DNA from: Saccharothrix saharensis
GTDB taxonomy: Bacteria > Actinomycetota > Actinomycetes > Mycobacteriales > Pseudonocardiaceae
DNA length: 64,000 bases
Assembly: GCF_006716745.1 (NCBI RefSeq)
Contig: NZ_VFPP01000001.1
Coordinates: forward strand, 4,898,001 to 4,962,000
Direction: 5' to 3'
The notes under the pieces are model-generated. The model was not told the origin of the DNA, searched no databases, and worked only from the letters and a program-made list of their open reading frames with translations. Below are positions 42,082 to 50,300 of this stretch, in pieces; position 1 is the stretch's first letter, and every line of letters begins with the position of its first letter. Both the position numbers and the translations under genes were made by a program.

Positions 42082-42936
42082 GTGGCTCGTAACGGTGGAA
42101 GTGGTCAACCCGGCGAGCGGCGCGGGAGGGGTGAGCCCGCGGCGGCGGTCCTGCGATCGGAGTCTGACTTCTCCGAACCGGACCTGTCCCGGGAACGCCG
42201 CTGGCTCGCGTTGTTCCTGCTGGTGCACCTGGTGGACGACCAGGGTCGGATGAGCACCGCGTACCGGCGCGTGCTGCGGCGCGCGGCGCGAACACCGGGG
42301 CACTGGGCGCACGGCCGGTCCCTGGGCGCGGTCCGGGCCGAGGTGACCCGCTGGATCGGCCCGCAGGCGCGGCCCGACAGCGTGCCGCCGTGGGAGCGGG
42401 TGGCGAGCCTGGTGCACGCCGCCGTGCACCCCAAGGACGTGCCGGAGGTGCTGTCGACGGCCCGCTACCTGCACGCCCTGGTGACCGGCGGGCCGACCGA
42501 CGAACCGCGTCCGCGCTGGCTGGACCCGGAGGTCGACAACGTCACGACGGCGATGATCGGCGGCCCGGAGTGGGCGCGCAAGTACGGTCTGGCCGCACCC
42601 GCGAGCGACGAGCCGCAGCCGGCCGAGGCCCGCGACCCCGGATCGATGGCGTACGAGCTGCTGTGGACGGTGGTCCGGGTGCACCGCGACGCCGAAGCGC
42701 GCATCGCCGAGCTGGAGCACCAGGTGCGCCTGCTGCACGCGGAGAACGCCCGGCTCTCCGGCGACGTCACCACCTGGCTCGGCGACTACCGGCCGGCGAT
42801 CCCCGACCAGGACCGCGGCCCGCGCAGCCGCCGTCCCGCCGTCGCCGACCGGCACCTCGCGGTGGAGGACCCGGCGCGCACCTTCACCTACCCGCTGCCC
42901 GCCGAGCTGCCCGCGACACGCCCCACGGCGGGGTGA
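42082..42936 (+). CDS. Hypothetical protein with C-terminal coiled coil
   Basis: A 284-residue protein that I do not recognise. A basic, Gly/Arg-rich start is followed by a helical, Arg-rich region (RRWLALFLLVHLVDDQGRM; AYRRVLRRAARTPGHWAHG) that might bind nucleic acid or form a winged helix. Around residues 213-235 a heptad pattern (DAEARIAELEHQVRLLHAEN) predicts a short coiled coil, so the protein may dimerise. No membrane segment or signal is seen. The GTG at 42082 has AAGGAG 5 nt upstream. It is convergent with the sensor kinase, with 3 nt between the genes. Confidence 0.6.
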   Translation: MARNGGSGQPGERRGRGEPAAAVLRSESDFSEPDLSRERRWLALFLLVHLVDDQGRMSTAYRRVLRRAARTPGHWAHGRSLGAVRAEVTRWIGPQARPDSVPPWERVASLVHAAVHPKDVPEVLSTARYLHALVTGGPTDEPRPRWLDPEVDNVTTAMIGGPEWARKYGLAAPASDEPQPAEARDPGSMAYELLWTVVRVHRDAEARIAELEHQVRLLHAENARLSGDVTTWLGDYRPAIPDQDRGPRSRRPAVADRHLAVEDPARTFTYPLPAELPATRPTAG

Positions 42937-42939
42937 GCC

Positions 42940-44100
42940 TCACCCCGTCACGGGCAGGGCGGCGCGCACTTCCCAGCCCCCACCGGCGCGCGCGCCCGCG
43001 CTGAACCGCCCGCCCAGCAGCTCGACCCGCTCCCGCATGCCCACCAACCCGTAGCCACCGGACCCGCCGACCGGCGCGGCCTTGCGCGGCCGCCCGTCGT
43101 CGGCCACCAGCACGTGCACCACACCGTCCGAAACGGACACCGAGACGTCCACGGCGGACACGGCCTCGGCGTGCTTGCGCGCGTTGGTCAACGACTCCTG
43201 CACCAACCGCAGCACCGAGCGGCCCAACGACGGCGGCACGGACACCGGCAGGTCGACGTGCAGCCGCACGGGCTGGCCGGACCGCTCGACCACGCCGCGC
43301 ACGTCGTCGGCGAGGTCGCTGGACGCGGTCGGCGCGTCGGCGTCGGTGCCGCGCAGCGTGCCGACCAGGCGACGCATCTCGGTCAACGCCTCGTTGCCGC
43401 TGCGCACGATGATCGGCAGCGCCTCGCCCGCCGCCGACGGCACGGCCTGCGCCGCCTGCGCGTGCACCACCATCCCGGTCACGTAGTGCGCGATCACGTC
43501 GTGCAGCTCGCGGGCCAGCGCCATCCGCTCGGCGTGCTGCGCCGCCGCCACCTCGGCCCGCACGGCGGTCGCGCGTTCCCGGTCGCGGGCCCGGAAGTAC
43601 AGCCCGGTGCCCAGCGACAGCGCCAGCAGCACCGCGCCGCCGACCACCTGCTGCCACGGTCCGGGCCCGCTGTAGTCGTCCGGCCAGTACCGCGACCAGT
43701 AGTCCGGCCGCACGGCCTGCGAGCCGGCGGCCACCGCGATCAGCACGACCACCGCGACGGCGGCCCGCGGCAGCGGCGCCTGCCGCACCACCACGGCGGT
43801 GATCGCCATCACCGCCGCGGTCTCGGAGACGACCAGGCCGCTGATCGCGGGCACCACCGGCGCGACGTCCAGCACCCGCAGCACGACCGAGTTCGCGGCC
43901 ACGGCCGTGGCGGCGGCCAGCGCGGCGTCGAACGGGCGGCGGGGCGCGAGCACGGCCAGCGCGCACACCACGACCGAGCCGGGGAGCTGCCACCACCCGG
44001 CCTCACCGAGCACCTCGCCGCCGAGGAAGAAGAGCAGGGCGCACGCCAGCGGCCACTGGCGGCGCAGCAGGGTCCGCCACCCGAGGTGAGTGCTCTCCAC
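42940..44100 (-). CDS. NarL-type sensor histidine kinase without adjacent regulator
   Basis: A 386-residue membrane kinase. Six hydrophobic segments fill residues 15-165. The HisKA_3 helix carries the phospho-acceptor His in LARELHDVIAHYV near 196, and the ATPase domain shows LVQESLTNARKHA near 295 and VADDGR. Such kinases normally pair with a LuxR-type regulator in the same operon. None is adjacent: the neighbours are a hypothetical protein and a small peptide gene. It could use the regulator of another pair in this window. Confidence 0.87.
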   Translation of the reverse strand: MESTHLGWRTLLRRQWPLACALLFFLGGEVLGEAGWWQLPGSVVVCALAVLAPRRPFDAALAAATAVAANSVVLRVLDVAPVVPAISGLVVSETAAVMAITAVVVRQAPLPRAAVAVVVLIAVAAGSQAVRPDYWSRYWPDDYSGPGPWQQVVGGAVLLALSLGTGLYFRARDRERATAVRAEVAAAQHAERMALARELHDVIAHYVTGMVVHAQAAQAVPSAAGEALPIIVRSGNEALTEMRRLVGTLRGTDADAPTASSDLADDVRGVVERSGQPVRLHVDLPVSVPPSLGRSVLRLVQESLTNARKHAEAVSAVDVSVSVSDGVVHVLVADDGRPRKAAPVGGSGGYGLVGMRERVELLGGRFSAGARAGGGWEVRAALPVTG

Positions 44101-44269
44101 GGGGCCTCACGTTAGGTGGTCGCGGCGGAGGGCGCGTCCGACCCCGGTCGGGTGGGCCGTCAGCCGCGAGGCTGACCCGAACGCCTGACGAAACACACCA
44201 GTGGCCGATGTCGGATGACGAATCCCGGGGTGACTCTTGAGTGGCGAGTCGGGGAACGGGAGGAACACC

Positions 44270-44368
44270 ATGTTCGGAGTGGTCGCGACGTGGGCGGGTG
44301 CGGTGCTGGGCCTGCTGGTGCTGGTGCTGATGGCGTTGTCGGGCGTGCTGGTCGACTCGGAGCGCTGA
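44270..44368 (+). CDS. 32-residue single-pass membrane peptide
   Basis: A small gene with a strong ribosome-binding site (GGGAGG, 6 nt before the ATG). The peptide starts MFGVVATWAGAV, has a hydrophobic stretch of about 22 residues with Leu/Val repeats, and ends VLVDSER. It should span the membrane once. It lies 11 nt from the end of the convergent nitric-oxide-synthase-like gene and is divergent from the sensor kinase. Its role is unknown. Confidence 0.6.
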   Translation: MFGVVATWAGAVLGLLVLVLMALSGVLVDSER

Positions 44369-44379
44369 GCGCTCGGGGG

Positions 44380-45522
44380 TCAACCGCCGACTGCTCCGCC
44401 GACGCCTTCGACGCGTCGCCGGAGCAGTTCGGCGAGGCGGCCGGGTGACTGCGGCTGCGTCGTCTCCTCGGGTGCGGGGGAGAAGCGGGCGGGTCCGCCC
44501 GCCCGGGCGCGGCGGGCCGCCGCCGGGTCGAGCCGGAACGCGGGCCGGTTGCCGGAGTGGCGCTGCCGGGAGCGCAGCCAGGACAGCCGGTGCCGGGACT
44601 CGGCGTGGTGGTCGGTGATGGTCACCGCGGCGAGGTCGAACGAGTGCAGCACGGCCCGGTTCAGCTCCACCACGGCGCGGTCGCGCCACAGGGAGCGCTC
44701 GGTGGACGTGTCCAGACCCAGTGCCTCGGCGACGGGTCGGGCCGCGCCGTAGGCGTGCTCGTCGGCGAGGCTGCGCGCGCCGATCTCGGAGCCGACGAAC
44801 CACGAGTTGAACGGTGCGGCGGGGTAGGTGACGCCGCCGATCACCAGCCGCATGTTGGTGATCACGGGCACCGCGTGCCAGCGCAGGCCGAGCCGGCCGA
44901 ACCACGGCAGGTCGGGGTGTTCCAGCAGCACCTCGTGCACCACGTCGGGCGGCACGTCGAACAGCCGCACGCCCTCGTGCGCGGTCTCCACGACCAGCGG
45001 CAGCAGGTCGAAGCGGCCGGGCGGGGCGGGCGGTCGCCAGCCCATCCCCCGCACGGCGTCGGTGAACTCGCGGTAGCGGCGGTCGCCGGAGCCGTCGCCG
45101 TGGCCCGCGTACCGGACCAGCTGCTCGTTCCAGACGCACGGGCCGGGCGCGGTCGGGGTGTCCGGCGCGAACACGGTGACCAGCGGGCGGATCTCGCCGC
45201 CGTTGGTGGCCAGGCGCAGGTGCTCGACGCACTCGGCGGCCACCGCGCCCGCGTTGCGGAACCCGCGCAGGTCGCGGACCTTGAGCCGGCGCCACGGCAC
45301 GCCGCTGGTGCACCAGCCGGAGTCGCGCAGCGCGATCCGCGCGCCGTAGGCCAGCTCGTGGGTGGTGTGCCGGTAGGTGCCGGTCTCGGCGACCTCCTCG
45401 CGGACCTCGGCGAGGCGTGGTCCGACGGGGCCGGCTTCGGGGTGGGCGATGTGGAACATGCGGAGGAAGCCCTCCGCCGCGTCCACGTCGAGCGTTATCG
45501 GTTCGTTGTCCACTGCGGTCAC
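44380..45522 (-). CDS. Divergent nitric oxide synthase oxygenase-like protein
   Basis: A 380-residue protein that aligns in order with bacterial NOS. It has TYRHTTHELAYGARIAL, then the expected haem-ligand Cys near residue 71 in WCTSGVPW, with Trp six residues later as in NOS RCIGRxxW. It also keeps NGGEIRPLVTVFAP, WNEQLVRYAG, GRFDLLPLVV, NSWFVGSEIGAR (catalytic Glu near 246) and VVELNRAVLHSF. The ligand loop differs (WCTSG for RCIGR), and the pterin-side C-terminus (usually W-x-W-x-x-P-P) is replaced by a Pro/Arg-rich tail. It may make NO from arginine with an external reductase, or have another haem chemistry. Starts at 45522 or 45576 are possible. Confidence 0.75.
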   Translation of the reverse strand: MTAVDNEPITLDVDAAEGFLRMFHIAHPEAGPVGPRLAEVREEVAETGTYRHTTHELAYGARIALRDSGWCTSGVPWRRLKVRDLRGFRNAGAVAAECVEHLRLATNGGEIRPLVTVFAPDTPTAPGPCVWNEQLVRYAGHGDGSGDRRYREFTDAVRGMGWRPPAPPGRFDLLPLVVETAHEGVRLFDVPPDVVHEVLLEHPDLPWFGRLGLRWHAVPVITNMRLVIGGVTYPAAPFNSWFVGSEIGARSLADEHAYGAARPVAEALGLDTSTERSLWRDRAVVELNRAVLHSFDLAAVTITDHHAESRHRLSWLRSRQRHSGNRPAFRLDPAAARRARAGGPARFSPAPEETTQPQSPGRLAELLRRRVEGVGGAVGG

Positions 45523-45667
45523 GGGCGGCAACCGTAGTTGCCGATCGTTGTCACGCGTCACTGCCAGACGGGGCACATCGGGTGATCGACAAAACCCACT
45601 CGATCCGGTGACGAATCCACGCGGAGTCGCCGCGTCGTCCGGCCGAGGGCCTGCCTTTATGCCACGG

Positions 45668-46378
45668 TCAGGTGAGTTCCACCCGCTCGAACATCAGGTC
45701 GTGGCTGACCCGGTCCTCCTCGACGGCCCGCTGCTCGAACTTCGTCACCGGCCGCCAGTCCGGGCGAGGTGCCCAGCGGTCGTGCCGGTTGCGCAGCAGC
45801 GGCTCGGCCGAGCACACCTCCAGCATCTGCTCGGCGTACTCCTCCCAGTCCGTCGCCAGGTGCAGCACGCCGCCGGGCTCGAGCCGGGTCGCGACCAGGT
45901 GCACGAACGCGGGCTGCACGAGCCGGCGCTTGTGGTGCTTCTTCTTCGGCCACGGGTCGGGGAAGTAGATCCGCACCTCGGCCAGCGCGCCGGGCTCCAC
46001 GTGCTCGGTGAGCAGGTCGACCGCGTCACCGCGCAGGACCCGCAGGTTGGTCACGTCGAGCGCCTCGGCCCGCAGCAGCAGCTGCGCCAGGCCGGGCTTG
46101 TAGACCTCGACGGCCACGTAGTTGACGTCGGGCGCGGCGGCGACGAGCCGGGCGGTGGTCTCGCCCATCCCGGAGCCGATCTCGAGGACGACCGGGGCCT
46201 CGCGCCCGAACCACTCGTCGAAGTGCACGGGACCGGCCGGGAGCGCCTTGACCTCGCGGCCCAAGCGCTCCCAGTGGCGGTCCCATGCGCGCTGCTGCCC
46301 CACGGTCATCCGTTCGCCGCGTTGCACGTAGCTGACGACGGATCGGTGGTGCGGCGGTCGCTGGTGGCTGGACGTCAC
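45668..46378 (-). CDS. trmB: tRNA (guanine-N7-)-methyltransferase
   Basis: A 236-residue enzyme that puts a methyl group from S-adenosylmethionine on N7 of G46 in tRNA. The SAM-binding motif LEIGSGMGETTARL lies near 70-83. The family signature YFPDPWPKKKHHKRRL lies near 148. The C-terminal VTKFEQRAVEEDRVSHDLMFER matches TrmB. The GTG at 46378 is chosen as the start because the N-terminal RSVVSYVQRGERMT is family-like. The open frame extends upstream through the next gene's region in another context and was ignored. Confidence 0.93.
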   Translation of the reverse strand: MTSSHQRPPHHRSVVSYVQRGERMTVGQQRAWDRHWERLGREVKALPAGPVHFDEWFGREAPVVLEIGSGMGETTARLVAAAPDVNYVAVEVYKPGLAQLLLRAEALDVTNLRVLRGDAVDLLTEHVEPGALAEVRIYFPDPWPKKKHHKRRLVQPAFVHLVATRLEPGGVLHLATDWEEYAEQMLEVCSAEPLLRNRHDRWAPRPDWRPVTKFEQRAVEEDRVSHDLMFERVELT

Positions 46379-46401
46379 GGGCGTACAGCCTAGGTGGTGC
46401 G

Positions 46402-46998
46402 CTAAGCGATGTTCTCCAGGTCCTCGATCTGCTCGCGCAGCTCGGCGGGGGTGAACTCGATGGGGTGGCGCTGACCGGGGCCCCGGTGCGCGGGGAGCAG
46501 GTCCACGAAACCGGGGTGCCGGTCGGTGAACTGCACGGTGGTCGGCTCGGCGGGGCCGTACACGCCGCTCTCGGACGGCACGAACTCCCAGTAACCGACC
46601 TCGCCCTCGGTCGTCCAGGGGACGAACACCCAACCCGGTCGGCTGCCCAGCAACCGGGTCACCTCGTCCTCCAGGGCGAACGCCGCCGCGCGCGAGGCGA
46701 TCCGGCCCCGGTCCAGGGCTCGGAGCCACCACGGTGCGGGTGCGTCCGGGCCCACCGCGCGGAACATGGCGAGCACTTGCTGCTCGTCGGCCTTGTGGAT
46801 CCAAGCCCGACGGGTCTGGGCGGGTGAGTCGGCGACACCGACCGCGCCCGCGGCCTCGATGGCGTGCGACCATTCCAGCGCCAACATCGGTTCGACGCGA
46901 AGGGCGTGGTCGCGTTGACTGGGCAACACCTTCCTGGGCGGTTCCTGGGACCGGGTCACCGAGCGGTCGGCGTTCAGGTCCGGATCAAGCACCGTCAC
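46402..46998 (-). CDS. Hypothetical protein
   Basis: A 198-residue soluble protein that I do not recognise. It has a charged N-terminus, a helical centre (HKADEQQVLAMFRAVG; ASRAAAFALEDEVTRLLG) and a C-terminal part with aromatic strands (GWVFVPWTTEGEVGYWEFVPS). It ends with an acidic helix, FTPAELREQIEDLENIA. The GTG at 46998 follows GGAGG by 7 nt. It is divergent from the mycosin gene with a 230-nt gap; nothing in the sequence shows that they work together. Confidence 0.6.
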   Translation of the reverse strand: MTVLDPDLNADRSVTRSQEPPRKVLPSQRDHALRVEPMLALEWSHAIEAAGAVGVADSPAQTRRAWIHKADEQQVLAMFRAVGPDAPAPWWLRALDRGRIASRAAAFALEDEVTRLLGSRPGWVFVPWTTEGEVGYWEFVPSESGVYGPAEPTTVQFTDRHPGFVDLLPAHRGPGQRHPIEFTPAELREQIEDLENIA

Positions 46999-47228
46999 GG
47001 GTTCACCTCCGGGGGGTTCCTTGACGGGGGGTATCCGAATTCGCGTGCGGGCAGGCGCCTGCCTCACGATTCGCGCTTTCCATCTGACCCGGTTCAGAAG
47101 CGCTTGTCATGGGGCTGTGCCGGAGTTCACGACGTCTTAACGAACGGCTTACTCCGCTTGCCCGAATCCGGAACTGTGAAACATCATCGACATGGAATAT
47201 GTGTGATCCCGAGCACAGGGGGAATTGG

Positions 47229-48431
47229 GTGACGGGGAGAGCGGTGGTCGCCGCCGTCTTGATCGCGCTGGTGTGCCCGGGGGTTGCCCGCGCGCAGACG
47301 ATCGAGGAGCAGCAGTGGCACCTGGCCGCCCTGGGCGTCCCGGCCGCGCACGCCACCACGCGCGGTGACGGGGTGGTCGTCGCGGTGGTCGACTCGGGCG
47401 TGGACGACACGCGGCCCGACCTCGCGGGCGCGCTGCTGCCGGGCACCGGGTTCGGCTCGGCGGCCGGCACCGACGGCACGGAGGACAACGACGGCCACGG
47501 CACCGCGATGGCGACGCTGATCGCCGGCCGGGCGGTGGACGGCGGCGCGCTGGGTGTGGCGCCGGGCGCGATGATCCTGCCGGTCTCGGTCGGCGCGGAC
47601 GGCGACAAGTTCACCACCGCGTCCGTCGCCGAGGGCGTGACCTGGGCCGTCGACCACGGCGCCGACGTGATCAACCTGTCGCTGACCTCGCTCGCCACGC
47701 TCACCCCGGACCTGCTGCGCGCGGTCAACTACGCGTTCGACCACGACGCCGTGGTGGTCGCGGGCACCGGCAACGACGGCGACGAGCACGTGGGCGCGCC
47801 GGCCAACATCAAAGGCGTCATCGCGGTCTCGGGCACGGTCGAGGGCAACGGACCGTGGCCGGAGTCCAACACCGGCCCCGAGACGGTGCTGGCCGCGCCC
47901 GCCCAGCGGATCGTCACCGCGGTGCCGGTGAAGGTGGTGGACACCGGCTACGCCGAGGTGGACGGCACGAGCGCGGCGACGGCCCTGGTCTCCGGCGCGG
48001 CGGCGCTGGTGCGCGCCCGCTACCCCGACCTGGACGCGGGCAACGTGGTGAACCGGCTCATCGCCACCGCGACCGACCTGCTCGCGCCGGGCCGGGACAA
48101 CGCGACCGGCTTCGGGCAGGTCGACCCGGTGGCCGCGCTGACCGCCGACGTCCCGCGGGTGGAGCGCAACCCGCTCGCGCCGCCGCCGCGCACGTCGTCG
48201 GCCGAACCGCCACCGACGACGGCGGAAGGCGAACTGGCCGCGCCACCGCCCGTCGCGGACGGCGGCACCAGGTTGTTGGTGGCGTTCGGCGGATTGACCG
48301 CGGTCGGCGTCGTGGTGGCCGTGGTGAGCCTGCTGCTGGCCCGGCGCAGTCGAATCCGGCGGGTGCCGGTGCCGGTCGTCACCGAAATCCCGCCGCCGTC
48401 CGACGACTTCTGGCGCGGCGACCGGTTCTGA
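47229..48431 (+). CDS. Mycosin-like subtilase (S8 family), membrane anchored
   Basis: A 400-residue serine protease of the type found with type VII secretion. It has a signal peptide (VVAAVLIALVCPGVARA), then the catalytic Asp in VVDSGVDDTRPDL, His in NDGHGTAMATLIAG, oxyanion Asn in AGTGNDG and Ser in DGTSAATALVSG. A Pro-rich linker precedes a C-terminal membrane helix (LLVAFGGLTAVGVVVAVVSL). Mycosins process ESX substrates and stabilise the secretion complex. No other type VII gene is nearby, so it may act alone or with a distant locus. The GTG at 47229 follows AGGGGG. Confidence 0.85.
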   Translation: MTGRAVVAAVLIALVCPGVARAQTIEEQQWHLAALGVPAAHATTRGDGVVVAVVDSGVDDTRPDLAGALLPGTGFGSAAGTDGTEDNDGHGTAMATLIAGRAVDGGALGVAPGAMILPVSVGADGDKFTTASVAEGVTWAVDHGADVINLSLTSLATLTPDLLRAVNYAFDHDAVVVAGTGNDGDEHVGAPANIKGVIAVSGTVEGNGPWPESNTGPETVLAAPAQRIVTAVPVKVVDTGYAEVDGTSAATALVSGAAALVRARYPDLDAGNVVNRLIATATDLLAPGRDNATGFGQVDPVAALTADVPRVERNPLAPPPRTSSAEPPPTTAEGELAAPPPVADGGTRLLVAFGGLTAVGVVVAVVSLLLARRSRIRRVPVPVVTEIPPPSDDFWRGDRF

Positions 48432-48483
48432 CGTCCGCGCGAGTCGGCGAATCCGTTTACCCCGAACGGCGCGGGAACGTCGG

Positions 48484-49392
48484 TCAGTCGGCCGCGTGGT
48501 ATTCCACGGATTCCTTCGTGAGTTGCATGAAGGCCTCCTCCAGGGAACCGAGTTGCGGGCTCAACTCGTGCAACGTGATGCCGTTCGACGCGGCCAGCTC
48601 GCCGATGAACGCGGGCTCGACGCCGTGCACGACGAGCGCGCCGTCCGGCGCGGCGGCCTCGGCCACCCGGGCCCGCCCGTCCAGCAGCTCGCGCAGCCGG
48701 TCCAGCTGCGGCGAGCGGACGCGGACGGTGTCCTCGGTGGCGTCGGCGATGAACCGCTCGGTGCTGGTCTGCGCGATGAGCCGGCCGCGCCCGATCACGA
48801 TCAGGTCCTGCGCGGTCTGCGCCATCTCCGACAGCAGGTGGCTGGAGACGAAGACGGTGCGGCCCTCGTCGGCGAGCCGGTGCATGAACTGGCGGATCCA
48901 GAGGATGCCCTCCGGGTCCAGGCCGTTGACCGGCTCGTCGAACAGCAGCACCTCGGGGTCGCCCAGCAACGCGCCCGCGATGCCCAGGCGCTGGGACATG
49001 CCCAGGGAGAAGCCGCCGGCGCGGCGCTTGGCGACCTGGGTGAGGCCGACCATGTCGAGCACCTCGTCCACGCGCGCGGCGGGGATGCGGTTCGACCGGG
49101 CCAGCCACAGCAGGTGCGCGCGGGCGGACCGGTTCGGGTGCACCCACTTCGCGTCCAGCAGCGCGCCGACGACCCGCAACGGCTCCCGCAGCGACCGGTA
49201 GTCCTGCCCCTTCACGGTGACGCGGCCGCGGGTGGGGCGGTCCAGGCCCAGGATCATCCGCATGGTGGTGGACTTGCCCGCCCCGTTGGGCCCGAGGAAC
49301 CCGGTGACCCGGCCCGGCTCCACGCGGAACGCCAGGTCGTCCACGGCCACGGTCCTGCCGTAGTGCTTGGTGAGGCCGGTCGCTTCGATCAT
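48484..49392 (-). CDS. ABC transporter ATP-binding protein, copy B
   Basis: A 302-residue ATPase of an ABC-2-type exporter. Walker A is GPNGAGKST near 38, the signature is FSLGMSQRLGIAGALLGDP near 130, Walker B is VLLFDEPVNGLDPEG near 150, and the switch His is in SSHLLSEM. A C-terminal regulatory extension of about 90 residues follows. It is about as long as, and very similar to, the ATPase at 50301-51221, and a hairpin lies between it and the permease. It has no dedicated permease of its own here. GGGAG precedes the ATG. Confidence 0.9.
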   Translation of the reverse strand: MIEATGLTKHYGRTVAVDDLAFRVEPGRVTGFLGPNGAGKSTTMRMILGLDRPTRGRVTVKGQDYRSLREPLRVVGALLDAKWVHPNRSARAHLLWLARSNRIPAARVDEVLDMVGLTQVAKRRAGGFSLGMSQRLGIAGALLGDPEVLLFDEPVNGLDPEGILWIRQFMHRLADEGRTVFVSSHLLSEMAQTAQDLIVIGRGRLIAQTSTERFIADATEDTVRVRSPQLDRLRELLDGRARVAEAAAPDGALVVHGVEPAFIGELAASNGITLHELSPQLGSLEEAFMQLTKESVEYHAAD

Positions 49393-49440
49393 GACATCTC
49401 CCGTCCGATCTAACGCTTGTGGCGAAACCTAGAGCAGAAG

Positions 49441-49473
49441 AGCTCGGGCCACCCCCCGAAGGTGACCCGAGCT
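49441..49473 (-). terminator. Hairpin between the permease and the second ATPase gene
   Basis: AGCTCGGGCCACC (49441-49453) pairs with GGTGACCCGAGCT (49461-49473) with one mismatch around a 7-nt loop. It lies between permease stop and ATPase B start and could reduce read-through. Confidence 0.6.
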
Positions 49474-49532
49474 CCCCCTTTCCCCCGGCTGCCCGCGGCC
49501 GGCGCCCGAACGCCGGCGGTGTGGGCTCCCCG

Positions 49533-50294
49533 TTACGCGTCCCGCCGCTTCACCACGACGAGCGAGATGATGTAGACGGCCAGCGCGATGGCGGCGAAGT
49601 ACCCGAACGAGCCCCACGGGCTCAGCTCGCCGATCGCGGGCGGCCCGGCGCCCTCCGGGATCGCGCTCGGGTCCGGGTCGCCGAAGATGAACTTGCTGAC
49701 CACGGTGAACGGCATCCACTTCTGGATGTCGTCGCCGATGTTCGGGATGAACCCGACCACGCTCTCGACCACCAGCGCGAACACCAGGATGATCGACACC
49801 GCGCCCGCGGTCTGCCGCACCAGCGCGCCGACGCCGAGGGCGAGCAGCGCGCCCGCCGCGAACACCAGGCCGACGCCCGCGACGTGCCGCCAGTCGTTGG
49901 CGGTGGTCAGGGCCAGGTCCGAAGTGTCCTCGGCGAGCAACCAGCTCAGGCCCCACGACCCGAACGCGGAGGCGAGGCCGACCAGGCCGGACAGCAGCAC
50001 CACGACGACCGCCTTGGCGATCATCGGCGAGATCCGGTCCGGCACCGCCTGGAACGTCGACTTGATCGTGCCGAAGCGGTACTCGGTGGTGACCGCGAGC
50101 GCGGCCATCACCATGATCACGTAGAGCCCGAACGTGTGGGTGAACACCGCGCCCAGCACGGGCATCGGCGAGCCCGACCAGTTCGCCGCGATGATCGCGG
50201 TGATGCCGACGGTCAACCCGAGCGCGAGCAGCATGCACCACCACGGCGAGCGGGTGGAGAAGAGCTTGATCCGTTCAACGGCGAGCAGAGTCAT
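49533..50294 (-). CDS. ABC-2 type permease
   Basis: A 253-residue membrane protein with six hydrophobic segments. It starts TLLAVERIKLFSTRSPWW, a typical ABC-2 N-terminus, and has VTTEYRFGTIKSTFQAVPDR after the second helix. It ends with VVVKRRDA. It probably exports a small molecule or lipid with the ATPase just upstream, which ends only 6 nt before it. Substrate is not shown by the sequence; relatives confer antibiotic or lantibiotic immunity. Confidence 0.86.
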   Translation of the reverse strand: MTLLAVERIKLFSTRSPWWCMLLALGLTVGITAIIAANWSGSPMPVLGAVFTHTFGLYVIMVMAALAVTTEYRFGTIKSTFQAVPDRISPMIAKAVVVVLLSGLVGLASAFGSWGLSWLLAEDTSDLALTTANDWRHVAGVGLVFAAGALLALGVGALVRQTAGAVSIILVFALVVESVVGFIPNIGDDIQKWMPFTVVSKFIFGDPDPSAIPEGAGPPAIGELSPWGSFGYFAAIALAVYIISLVVVKRRDA

Positions 50295-50300
50295 CGGTGG

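Noticed and set aside
45668..46873. 401-residue TrmB with an N-terminal extension
   Set aside because: The extension runs antisense/out of frame through another gene; TrmB proteins begin near the GTG at 46378.
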